Assembly (NCBI GenBank): GCA_029784825.1
Contig: JAFMAU010000078.1
Span: 1 to 8,142 of the forward strand
Length of the DNA stretch: 8,142 nucleotides
Direction: 5' to 3'
Origin: Nitrososphaerota archaeon
Lineage (GTDB): Archaea; Thermoproteota; Nitrososphaeria; Nitrososphaerales; UBA183
Below are positions 1 to 5,620 of this stretch, one piece after another (within the stretch, counting starts at the first letter, position 1; each line of letters opens with the position of its first letter). The notes under the pieces were generated by a model. That model did no database searches and had not been told where the DNA came from. It saw only the letters and a list, made by a program, of their open reading frames with translations. Made by a program: the position numbers and the translations under genes.

Positions 1-1145
1 AAGTAGGACCCGTAGAACTCCCTGTCGAGGACCGGGGACGACAGGAAGACGCCCATCAGGCCCCCGAAGATGAAGAGGACGACGGTCCCCAGGACGAAGA
101 GGAACGGGGTCTTGAACTGGATCCTCCCCTTGACGAGCGACAGGATGAACGCGATGACGATGACCCCGAAGGGGATCGATATCGCCTCGGTGGAGACGTC
201 GAATACGTCCTGCAGCGAGAGGGGGATCCCGGTGAGGAACATGTGGTGCATCCAGACCCCGAAGCTCAGGGGGAGGACCACCAGGGTCGTCGAGATGATG
301 ATCCAGTTCCTCCCGGAGAGGGGCCTCCCGGTCATGGCTGGGAGGACGTTGGCTATCACCCCGAAGGCCGGGAGGAGGACGATGTACACCTCGGGGTGGC
401 CGAAGAACCAGAACAGGTTGTCCCAGAGTATCGACGGGTCGATGCCGGGGACGTTCAGTATGGCCGGGCTGGTGAAGAAGACGGTGCCGAGGATCCTGTC
501 GGACACGTTCAGGGTGAAGGCGGCGATGAGCGTCGGGAAGGCGTAGAGCATCGCCGTGGTCGTGAGGAGGGCGAACCAGGTGAACATGGGGATCTTCGAG
601 AACCCCATCCCCTTGGTCCTCATCCAGAGGACGGTGGTGATTATGTTGACGCTGCCCAGGGTGACCGAGACGGCCAGGAGGAGCAGGCCGATGTACACCA
701 GGCTGGGGCCAGGCCCAGGCTGGAAGGTGGCCCCCGAGAGGGGCTGATAGGTGGTCCACCCGGACTGGGCGGCTCCGCCGGGGACGAAGAAGCTGGCGAC
801 GGCCAGCAGGCCGCCGCTGAGGAAGAGCCAGTAGCTGAGGGCGTTGAGCCTGGGGAAGGCGAGGTCGTCGGCGCCGATCTGGAGAGGGACGACGTAGTTG
901 AAGAAGGCGATGGCGAGCGGAGAGAGGAACCAGAAGATCATGATGAGCCCGTGCATGGTCACCGCCTGGTCGTAGTACAGCGCGGTCAGGAAGGTGTTGT
1001 TAGGGACGGAGAGCTGGACCCTCATCAGCAGGGCGAGGGTCCCTCCCGCCATTCCGAAGTAGAGCGAGGTGAAGAAGTAGAGGAGGCCGATGTCCCTGTG
1101 GTTGGTGGTGGTCAGCCAGCGGCGGACCCATGCCGTTGTCCCCAA
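1..1145 (-). CDS. coxA: Cytochrome c oxidase subunit I (heme-copper oxidase, A-type D-channel), 3' end beyond window
   Basis: Catalytic membrane subunit that reduces O2 to water and pumps protons. The first 381 codons are present. An in-frame TAG (1148-1146) directly precedes TTG at 1145, and the conserved WLTTTNHRDIG block starts at residue 10, so TTG is the only common start codon upstream of it. An ATG nearby is out of frame. Visible residues are His65 (heme a ligand), the D-channel set Asn83, Asp94 and Asn101, GHPEVY with CuB His250, Glu252 and cross-linked Tyr254, and CuB His300/His301. From residue 250 on, spacing matches bovine COX1 at +10. The heme a/a3 ligands expected near 386 and 388 lie beyond the edge. 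K-channel positions are Ala265, Phe326 and Ile329, and Mg-site positions are Tyr378 and Gly379, all unlike the canonical residues. It lies 5 bases after coxB in the same operon. The family call is firm; the missing C-terminus could hide a fusion to subunit III. Confidence 0.96.
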   Translation of the reverse strand, partial: MGTTAWVRRWLTTTNHRDIGLLYFFTSLYFGMAGGTLALLMRVQLSVPNNTFLTALYYDQAVTMHGLIMIFWFLSPLAIAFFNYVVPLQIGADDLAFPRLNALSYWLFLSGGLLAVASFFVPGGAAQSGWTTYQPLSGATFQPGPGPSLVYIGLLLLAVSVTLGSVNIITTVLWMRTKGMGFSKIPMFTWFALLTTTAMLYAFPTLIAAFTLNVSDRILGTVFFTSPAILNVPGIDPSILWDNLFWFFGHPEVYIVLLPAFGVIANVLPAMTGRPLSGRNWIIISTTLVVLPLSFGVWMHHMFLTGIPLSLQDVFDVSTEAISIPFGVIVIAFILSLVKGRIQFKTPFLFVLGTVVLFIFGGLMGVFLSSPVLDREFYGSY

Positions 1146-1150
1146 CTAGG

Positions 1151-1777
1151 TCAGCCTGACCCCATGAACGCGGTCCAGGAAGAATCGCTCACAACGGTAA
1201 GGTTGGCGTCCATGAAGGCGTGGCCGACGCCGCAGAGCTGGTAGCACCGGATCGCGTCGACGTAAGTTCCCTGGTTGGGCATCATGAACCAGGCCTGGTT
1301 CACCTTCCCCGGGATGGCGTCTTCTTTGACCGCGAGCATCGCGATGCCGAACGTATGGTATACGTCCTTGCTCGTGATGTTCAGGATGATAACCTGGCCG
1401 GCAGGCACCGTCAGGTTCCCGACCGAGAACCCGCCGTTGGGGTAGGTGAAGTTCCACCCCCACTGGAAGCCGGTCACCTTGATCGTGATCGCGTTGGGGT
1501 CGTGGGGGACCTCGATGTTGCTGCTGCTGGCGAAGGTCTGGTACCCCGCCGCGCCGAGCGCCAGGGCCATGATGACCACGACGGCCACCACTATCCAGAG
1601 GTTCTCTGGGCCTTTGGCGGCGGGAGGGGCTCCCGGCCTGTCCCTGTATCGGTACGCGAAGAAGAGCAGGAGGCCGATGACGAAGCCGCCCGCGATGATC
1701 GCGGAGACCAGATACCAGTTGAGCAGAAAGTCGAACGTCGCGGTCGTGGGGGGAAGAACAAGGGCTCCCGAAAGCAT
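1151..1777 (-). CDS. coxB: Cytochrome c oxidase subunit II with CuA site
   Basis: Electron-entry subunit: its CuA centre takes electrons from a soluble cytochrome c or blue copper protein and passes them to subunit I. The 208-aa protein has two membrane helices (about 18-42 and 60-80) followed by an extracytoplasmic cupredoxin domain. Aromatic motif FQWGWNF contains Trp106 and Trp108. CuA ligands are His141 (DVYHTFG), then Cys178, Cys182, His186 and Met189 in CYQLCGVGHAFM. The position between the cysteines that is Glu198 in bovine COX2, a Mg/Mn ligand, is Gln180 here, as in the B-type ba3 oxidase. Glu58 in PENLW aligns with bovine Glu62 at the K-channel mouth. The N-terminus shows no lipoprotein cysteine. 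No Shine-Dalgarno precedes the ATG, while a TATA box lies about 37 bases upstream, so it is probably translated from a very short leader as first gene of the coxBA operon. Confidence 0.96.
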   Translation of the reverse strand: MLSGALVLPPTTATFDFLLNWYLVSAIIAGGFVIGLLLFFAYRYRDRPGAPPAAKGPENLWIVVAVVVIMALALGAAGYQTFASSSNIEVPHDPNAITIKVTGFQWGWNFTYPNGGFSVGNLTVPAGQVIILNITSKDVYHTFGIAMLAVKEDAIPGKVNQAWFMMPNQGTYVDAIRCYQLCGVGHAFMDANLTVVSDSSWTAFMGSG

Positions 1778-1810
1778 TAGGGCGTCTATACGCTCGAACC
1801 CCTAATACTG

Positions 1811-1820
1811 GTTATAAGCT
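1811..1820 (-). promoter_or_regulatory. TATA box for coxBA
   Basis: On the minus strand this reads AGCTTATAAC, with TTATAA at 1817-1812, in an otherwise GC-rich stretch. An archaeal transcript start about 26 bases downstream would fall near 1788, leaving a leader of about 10 bases before the coxB ATG at 1777. No Shine-Dalgarno is visible there, which agrees with a nearly leaderless mRNA. Confidence 0.6.
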
Positions 1821-1875
1821 TTGGCGGGTGGAAAACTGGCGACGGTCCCCGGCGGCAGGAGTCAGCGGGGGAGCG

Positions 1876-1894
1876 GATATAACGCATAATTATC
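1876..1894 (+). promoter_or_regulatory. Probable tRNA-Cys promoter (AT-rich, two TATA-like boxes)
   Basis: An AT-rich patch lies just upstream of the tRNA. It holds GATATAAC (1876-1883) and CATAATTATC (1885-1894). The second box has its centre about 28 bases before the mature 5' end, so transcription would start within a few bases of the tRNA. The first would give a leader of about 12 bases. Which one is used cannot be told from sequence. Confidence 0.5.
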
Positions 1895-1917
1895 GTAAGA
1901 TACGAAGGCGCGAATGC

Positions 1918-2004
1918 GGTGGGGTGGCGGAGCGGTTACGCGTACGCCTGCAGTCGCGTGAAGCAGGGAGCGTATTAACAGGGGTTCGAATCCCCTCCCC
2001 ACCT
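1918..2004 (+). tRNA. tRNA-Cys (anticodon GCA), with 15-nt intron
   Basis: Acceptor stem GGTGGGG (1918-1924) pairs with CCCCACC (1997-2003). The D stem is GCG/CGC (1927-1929, 1939-1941) with GG at 1934-1935. The T arm is AGGGG-TTCGAAT-CCCCT (1980-1996). Anticodon stem TACGC (1943-1947) pairs perfectly with GCGTA (1970-1974), but 22 bases lie between the strands. Removing 1954-1968 leaves the normal seven-base loop CTGCAGA with anticodon GCA and a five-base variable loop. Mature length is 72 nt. The base after the acceptor stem is T2004, and U73 is the discriminator for cysteine tRNA in all domains, which independently supports the identity. T8, A14, A21 and a G15-C48 pair are all present. CCA is not encoded. 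Without intron removal this can look like an odd long-variable-arm tRNA. Confidence 0.93.
1954..1968 (+). other. tRNA intron (canonical 37/38 position)
   Basis: The 15-base intron TCGCGTGAAGCAGGG sits between G37 (1953) and A38 (1969). A four-pair central helix forms between CTGC (1948-1951) and GCAG (1963-1966). The 3' bulge GGA (1967-1969) is cut between its second and third bases. On the 5' side AGT (1952-1954) would be cut the same way but opens into an eleven-base loop, with no clear inner helix. This is a relaxed bulge-helix-loop rather than a full bulge-helix-bulge, a known archaeal variant cut by the tRNA splicing endonuclease. Confidence 0.88.
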
Positions 2005-2007
2005 TTT
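2004..2007 (+). terminator. Short T-run after the tRNA
   Basis: TTTT follows the acceptor stem; the first T doubles as the discriminator base. Oligo-T on the non-template strand is the usual archaeal termination signal. Only 25 bases separate this run from the end of the convergent GH15 gene. Confidence 0.45.
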
Positions 2008-2032
2008 CCAGGGCTTTCAGGGCCCGCCGTTG

Positions 2033-3898
2033 TCACTTTGCCCGGCTGAGTGCCTGCGACGCCAGCACGAACATCGCGTGCGACCAGGCGAGCGGGACCG
2101 CGGACAGGACCCCTCCGCCTGCTTTGTCGACCTGCTCCGGAAGCATCCCCAGAGGCGTCGAGTGGTCGGCGGACCAGCTGAGCAGCGCCCGCGCAGGGGC
2201 GGCTTCGCCGGCGTTCGAGTGGTGGATGGACAGCCAGCAGGTCGAGATCACCCACGGGTTCCCCCCGTAGTTGTCGTCTGACGTGAACCTCCCGGCCCCG
2301 CCCGCCCGGAAGCGGAACGCGTCGGTCAGCGCCTTCGCGTTCTTCAACATCCTGGGGTCTCGGTCGGGGAGGATGCCAAAGGGGAACGAGATCGCGAGCG
2401 AGCTGATGTCGACCTGGGGGTCGCTTGGGCTTTCGCTCCTTACGAAGTGACCCAGGTCCTCGTCCCAGAACGCGTCCAGGATGCGCTCCTTCACCCGCTC
2501 TGAGGCCCGCGCCCACTTTTGCGCTTCGGCGGTGAAGTTCAGCGACCTCGCCGCTTCTGAAGCGGCCTTCAGGCCGGCGCACACCGTGGCGGCCGAGTAG
2601 ACGTGGTTCGAAGGCTTCTCTTCCCACAGGTTCATCGTGGGCCTGACCTTCCCCGAGGGGTCCACCGCGTCGAAGAGGTACCAGGCGGCCTCTCTTATGA
2701 ACGGCCACACCTCGCTCAGGAACCCTCTGTCGTGGGTGAGCCTCAGGTGCTCCACCATCCCCCACACGACGCAGGCCGTCTCGTCGAGCTCCTCTCCCCA
2801 GGCCGGCCCCCAGGCGGGTCCTATCTGCTCAGGGGAGGCGTAGTATCTCTGGCGCACCACGCCGGAGCGGTCCTGGGCGGCCCTGCACCAGAGATAGAAC
2901 TTCTCTGCCAGGTCGTGATAACCTGACCTGTCGAGTGCGAGGGCGACGTAGAAGGCGTCTCTCGGCCACACGTATCGGTAGTCTGGGTCCGTCGAAGGGG
3001 AGGCGATTATCCCTCCCGTCTGCCTGTCGCAGAGCAGCATCAGGGTGAGGAGCGACCGCTCTACCAGGGGAGAGTAGCGGCCATGGCTCATCCTGTTCCC
3101 TTTCTTGAGCTGAGCGCGCCAGTGCCGCACCGCTGTGGCGGCCATCGAGCGCCCCCCCGCGCTCTTCGCCGTCTCCAAGAGGACCTCCGCCCGCTCCAGG
3201 TTCCCTCCTGCCGCTGCAAAATAGCACAGCTCCCTTTGCTTCCCGGGGGACACCTGCCCCAGGTGGTAGGCGAGGGCCGAGTTGACCCCCTTGCGCCCTC
3301 TGGAGAGGGCCGCGTCGGAGTTCTCCAGCCGGCCGTCCAAGCAGTCAGCCCGGGCGTCGTCCTTCCACCCTCCGATCCCGCACTGGTGGGAGGCAGACCG
3401 TTCAGCCGCGCCGAAGGCGAAGTATGTGCTCCTTCGATACTGGACGACGGAGTCGCGGGCAGGATCGTAAAAGGTCGCATTCCCCCACATCGTCTCCTCG
3501 AGCTCCGGGTTCTGGTAGAAGAGCAGGCGGACGTCTTTGGCGCCGGCGCCGTCGGCGGAGACCTTGAAGTCTGACGCGAAGACGTCGAGGCGGGGATCCA
3601 CGAAGGCGGTCCTCGAAACGGCTAGCCCGTTTCCCCTGTACCGCGTCTCGATGACGTTGGCGTGGGGCCAGTACTTCTGGTCGATCTCCCACCCCTTGCT
3701 GTCAAGCCAGAGCATCCTGCCGCCGCGAGGGGACCCGATGAAGACCCCGACGGAGGATTCCTTCATCTGCTCGGCGTACCCCATGCGCGGCCAGAAGAGG
3801 CTGACGAGGTTTCCGTCGGGGCGCACGCATGCGGTCATGCTCCCGTTCCCGACGACCCCCTGGTGAGGTGTTCCTGTTCCGAGAAGTTCGTTGACCAT
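2033..3898 (-). CDS. Glycoside hydrolase family 15 enzyme, glucoamylase-like
   Basis: Predicted inverting exo-alpha-glucosidase releasing beta-glucose from alpha-glucan ends. The 621 aa fit archaeal/bacterial GH15: a beta-sandwich N-domain (about 1-265) with GNGSMTACVRPDG near the start, then an (alpha/alpha)6 barrel (about 275-620). YVWPRDAF carries the Arg313-Asp314 subsite pair. LWEEKPSNHVYSAAT supplies the catalytic acid, probably Glu426, and GMLPEQVDK supplies the catalytic base Glu588, followed by the LAWSHAMF barrel closure. There is no signal peptide, so it should act in the cytoplasm on storage glucan or imported oligosaccharide. The N-domain resembles the glucoamylase branch more than GH15 trehalases, but archaeal GH15 also includes trehalases, so substrate is uncertain. 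No Shine-Dalgarno precedes the ATG; a weak CCCTAAAG box about 26 bases upstream suggests leaderless translation. It stands alone, with no other glycogen gene in view. Confidence 0.93.
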   Translation of the reverse strand: MVNELLGTGTPHQGVVGNGSMTACVRPDGNLVSLFWPRMGYAEQMKESSVGVFIGSPRGGRMLWLDSKGWEIDQKYWPHANVIETRYRGNGLAVSRTAFVDPRLDVFASDFKVSADGAGAKDVRLLFYQNPELEETMWGNATFYDPARDSVVQYRRSTYFAFGAAERSASHQCGIGGWKDDARADCLDGRLENSDAALSRGRKGVNSALAYHLGQVSPGKQRELCYFAAAGGNLERAEVLLETAKSAGGRSMAATAVRHWRAQLKKGNRMSHGRYSPLVERSLLTLMLLCDRQTGGIIASPSTDPDYRYVWPRDAFYVALALDRSGYHDLAEKFYLWCRAAQDRSGVVRQRYYASPEQIGPAWGPAWGEELDETACVVWGMVEHLRLTHDRGFLSEVWPFIREAAWYLFDAVDPSGKVRPTMNLWEEKPSNHVYSAATVCAGLKAASEAARSLNFTAEAQKWARASERVKERILDAFWDEDLGHFVRSESPSDPQVDISSLAISFPFGILPDRDPRMLKNAKALTDAFRFRAGGAGRFTSDDNYGGNPWVISTCWLSIHHSNAGEAAPARALLSWSADHSTPLGMLPEQVDKAGGGVLSAVPLAWSHAMFVLASQALSRAK

Positions 3899-3922
3899 GG
3901 AGGTGGAACAGCGGGGCGACCT

Positions 3923-3932
3923 GCTTTAGGGG
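3923..3932 (-). promoter_or_regulatory. Weak TATA-like box for the GH15 gene
   Basis: The minus strand reads CCCCTAAAGC here. Its centre is about 27 bases before the ATG at 3898, the spacing expected for a leaderless archaeal transcript. The match to a TATA consensus is poor, so this is tentative. Confidence 0.3.
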
Positions 3933-3970
3933 TTTTCTGGTCGGGGCTGTTTTCCTCCCTCCTTCGCTTT

Positions 3971-3980
3971 CTTTAATAGC
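3971..3980 (+). promoter_or_regulatory. TATA box for the F420-dependent oxidoreductase gene
   Basis: CTTTAATAGC lies with its centre about 28 bases before the ATG at 4004. A start of transcription 26 bases downstream would leave zero to three leader bases. No Shine-Dalgarno is present between box and start codon, which fits leaderless translation of the first gene of the run. Confidence 0.55.
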
Positions 3981-4003
3981 GGACGCGGCGAGAAAATAGA
4001 ATC

Positions 4004-4993
4004 ATGGAAGGGGTGGAGATAGGATACTGGGCCGCCCAAGAGGAACACAGCCCCTCGCAGCTCCTGTTCAACGTCTCTGAGGCGGAGAAGGGCGGGTTCG
4101 AAAGCGCGTTCACGAGCGACCACTTCATGCCGTGGTTCGACCGGGGCGCCCACGCGGGGTTCGCGTGGTCGTGGGTCGCCGCGTGCGCCGCGCAGACGAA
4201 GCAGCTGAAGCTTGGGACCGGGGTCACCGCCCCCGACAGGTATCATCCGGCGCTGATAGCCCAGGCGTTCGCGACGCTCGACGACATGTTCCCCGGGCGG
4301 GTGGTCCTCGGGCTCGGTGCCGGCGAAGCGATGAACAGCACCCCCCTGGGGGTCGACTTCCCGTCGCCGGGGCAGAGGGAGGAGAGGCTCAAGGAGGCGC
4401 TCGAGATAATCACCGGACTCTGGAAAGGGGAGTTCATGGACTACCCCGGGTTCTTCTACCGGCTGGTCAGCGCCAAGCTCTACACGCCCCCGAAGACGAA
4501 GATCCCGATATTCGTCGCGGCAGGGGGGAAGCGCACCGCAGAGCTGGCGGGGACCTACGCGGACGGGGTCATCGGGTTCTCGGGCGGGAAGGACGCGATG
4601 AACGCGGCCGTCGACGCGGCGAAGAAGCACGGCAAGAGCGAGTCGGACTTTGGAAGGCTTATCGAGTTCAAGTGCTCGTACGACAAGGACTACCAGCGGG
4701 CGCTAGACTCTACCAGGGTCTGGACCTCGACGATGGTGAAGGGGATCCTGGGCTCTGACCTGGCCGACCCGAGGAAGCTGCAGGCGCGCGGGGACAAGGA
4801 GGTGACCGACAAGGACATCGAGTCGGTGTGGAGCATCGTGACCGACGTGGAGGACCTGATCAAGCCCATAGAGGACCTTGTCCAAGAGGGTTTCAATATA
4901 GTTCAGGTGCACAGCGCCAGCCCGGACGAGGCGTCGTTCGTGCACGACTTCACCAGCAAGGCTCTCCCCCACCTTCAGGGGGAGAGCAAGTGA
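4004..4993 (+). CDS. LLM-class F420-dependent oxidoreductase, FGD-like
   Basis: A TIM-barrel enzyme of the luciferase-like family that transfers hydride between a substrate and coenzyme F420. The 329 aa track mycobacterial F420-dependent glucose-6-phosphate dehydrogenase (FGD1, 336 aa) almost end to end. Matches include Glu13, TSDHFMPW with Asp39, catalytic His40 and Trp44, the WSW block, IAQAFATLDDMFPGRV, GAGEAMN with Glu108 and Asn111, and AAGGKRTAELAG. FGD1 binds the sugar phosphate with Lys198, Lys259 and Arg283. By my alignment Arg283 falls on Val275 (ESVWSIV for AKRW), the Lys259 site has no clear lysine, and Lys196 is near the Lys198 site. F420 chemistry is therefore well supported but glucose-6-phosphate as substrate is doubtful; another sugar or alcohol is possible. 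It is leaderless and heads the plus-strand run, in the same neighbourhood as an F420H2:NADP+ oxidoreductase. Confidence 0.93.
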   Translation: MEGVEIGYWAAQEEHSPSQLLFNVSEAEKGGFESAFTSDHFMPWFDRGAHAGFAWSWVAACAAQTKQLKLGTGVTAPDRYHPALIAQAFATLDDMFPGRVVLGLGAGEAMNSTPLGVDFPSPGQREERLKEALEIITGLWKGEFMDYPGFFYRLVSAKLYTPPKTKIPIFVAAGGKRTAELAGTYADGVIGFSGGKDAMNAAVDAAKKHGKSESDFGRLIEFKCSYDKDYQRALDSTRVWTSTMVKGILGSDLADPRKLQARGDKEVTDKDIESVWSIVTDVEDLIKPIEDLVQEGFNIVQVHSASPDEASFVHDFTSKALPHLQGESK

Positions 4994-5073
4994 CCCGGCC
5001 TCGCGTCAGCTGGTGCTCGTCTCCAGCTTACTGGGGGACAGGAGAGCCTGGCCGGAGGTCCACCCCTGCAGCC

Positions 5074-5081
5074 GGGGGGAG
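5074..5081 (+). promoter_or_regulatory. Shine-Dalgarno deciding the GTG start at 5088
   Basis: GGGGGGAG ends six bases before GTG at 5088. The preceding gene appears leaderless, so a ribosome binding site here fits an internal gene of a polycistronic transcript. It is the main reason to prefer 5088 over the in-frame GTG at 5013. Confidence 0.55.
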
Positions 5082-5087
5082 TGGCCA

Positions 5088-5609
5088 GTGACGGCGCAGT
5101 ACGCCGTCAGAAGGTCAGGAACTCCGCCTGACGCCTTCATCTGGAGGTCAGGAGAAAAGGCGGGGGCGCTCAAGCGCGGAGAAGGGCTCCTGTTCAGGCT
5201 GGAGTCGTCGGCGAAGGAGAGTTGGGTCCTGGACCCGAGGGTCCACGGAGAAGTGAGGCCGTTCTCCATGACCGTGGCCGCAGGCGGCGAAGCCGTTCTG
5301 ACGATCAGGAACCATGTCTTCTTCCATCGCGGGACCCCTTTCATGCTGACGTCCATCCCCGAGGACGCACACCCGGCGGAGCACGTCTTCGGGAAGCGGC
5401 ACATCAACAGGCTCGAGAAGTTCCCGTTTTCGAGGCTGGAGGACGTGGACCTCCAGACGTGGGGGCGCCTGCGGCTGCAGAGGGGGGTCTCCGTCGGCAC
5501 CATCGACGGGCTGGGCTCGGAAGAGTTCAGGGTCAGCCTCCCCGATGAGCTCGAGGAAATAGGGCTCCAGCTTTCCGCGGCCGCATACCTGCTCTACTCG
5601 GCAGGGTAA
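5088..5609 (+). CDS. Uncharacterised protein, scramblase/LURP-one (tubby-like) pattern
   Basis: A 173-aa soluble protein without cysteine or signal peptide; I do not recognise it as a named family member. Start GTG at 5088 is chosen because GGGGGGAG lies six bases upstream. An in-frame GTG at 5013 would add 25 unconvincing residues and has no Shine-Dalgarno. The sequence is rich in predicted beta strands and ends in a hydrophobic helix (about 157-171, IGLQLSAAAYLLYS). EVRPFSMTVAAGGEAVLTI (about 55-73), the later GVSVGTI and the C-terminal EFRVSLPDELEEIGLQL recall the layout of phospholipid scramblase/LURP-one proteins, in which an RPF strand and a terminal hydrophobic helix occur. This is pattern resemblance by eye, not a demonstrated homology. 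A His-rich stretch (His76, 80, 95, 99, 105) may be structural or ligand-binding. The gene ends 11 bases before the GltD-like gene, so the two are very probably co-transcribed. Confidence 0.8.
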   Translation: MTAQYAVRRSGTPPDAFIWRSGEKAGALKRGEGLLFRLESSAKESWVLDPRVHGEVRPFSMTVAAGGEAVLTIRNHVFFHRGTPFMLTSIPEDAHPAEHVFGKRHINRLEKFPFSRLEDVDLQTWGRLRLQRGVSVGTIDGLGSEEFRVSLPDELEEIGLQLSAAAYLLYSAG

Positions 5610-5620
5610 GGTAAGTCAAG

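Noticed and set aside
243..1244. 333-codon open frame on the plus strand antisense to coxA
   Set aside because: Its translation is a Glu/Gly/Asp/Arg-rich low-complexity string typical of the shadow of a GC-rich gene; the opposite strand encodes unmistakable coxA and coxB.
1943..1979. Type II (Ser/Leu-like) tRNA with a long variable arm
   Set aside because: That reading needs an eight-base anticodon loop and a 19-base variable region that forms no stem. The intron model gives perfect pairing, anticodon GCA and the Cys discriminator.
1890..2765. 291-codon minus-strand frame overlapping the GH15 gene and the tRNA
   Set aside because: It reads through a structured tRNA gene and overlaps catalytic-domain codons of GH15 in another frame; composition is Arg/Gly/Pro-rich without any family motif.
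3926..4630. 234-codon minus-strand frame opposite the FGD-like gene
   Set aside because: No recognisable motif, Arg/Pro/Leu-rich composition, and it crosses the divergent promoter region; the plus-strand gene matches FGD1 throughout.
5013..5087. N-terminal extension of the 173-aa protein from GTG at 5013
   Set aside because: No ribosome binding site precedes it and the 25 added residues look non-coding; GGGGGGAG sits at proper distance before GTG 5088.
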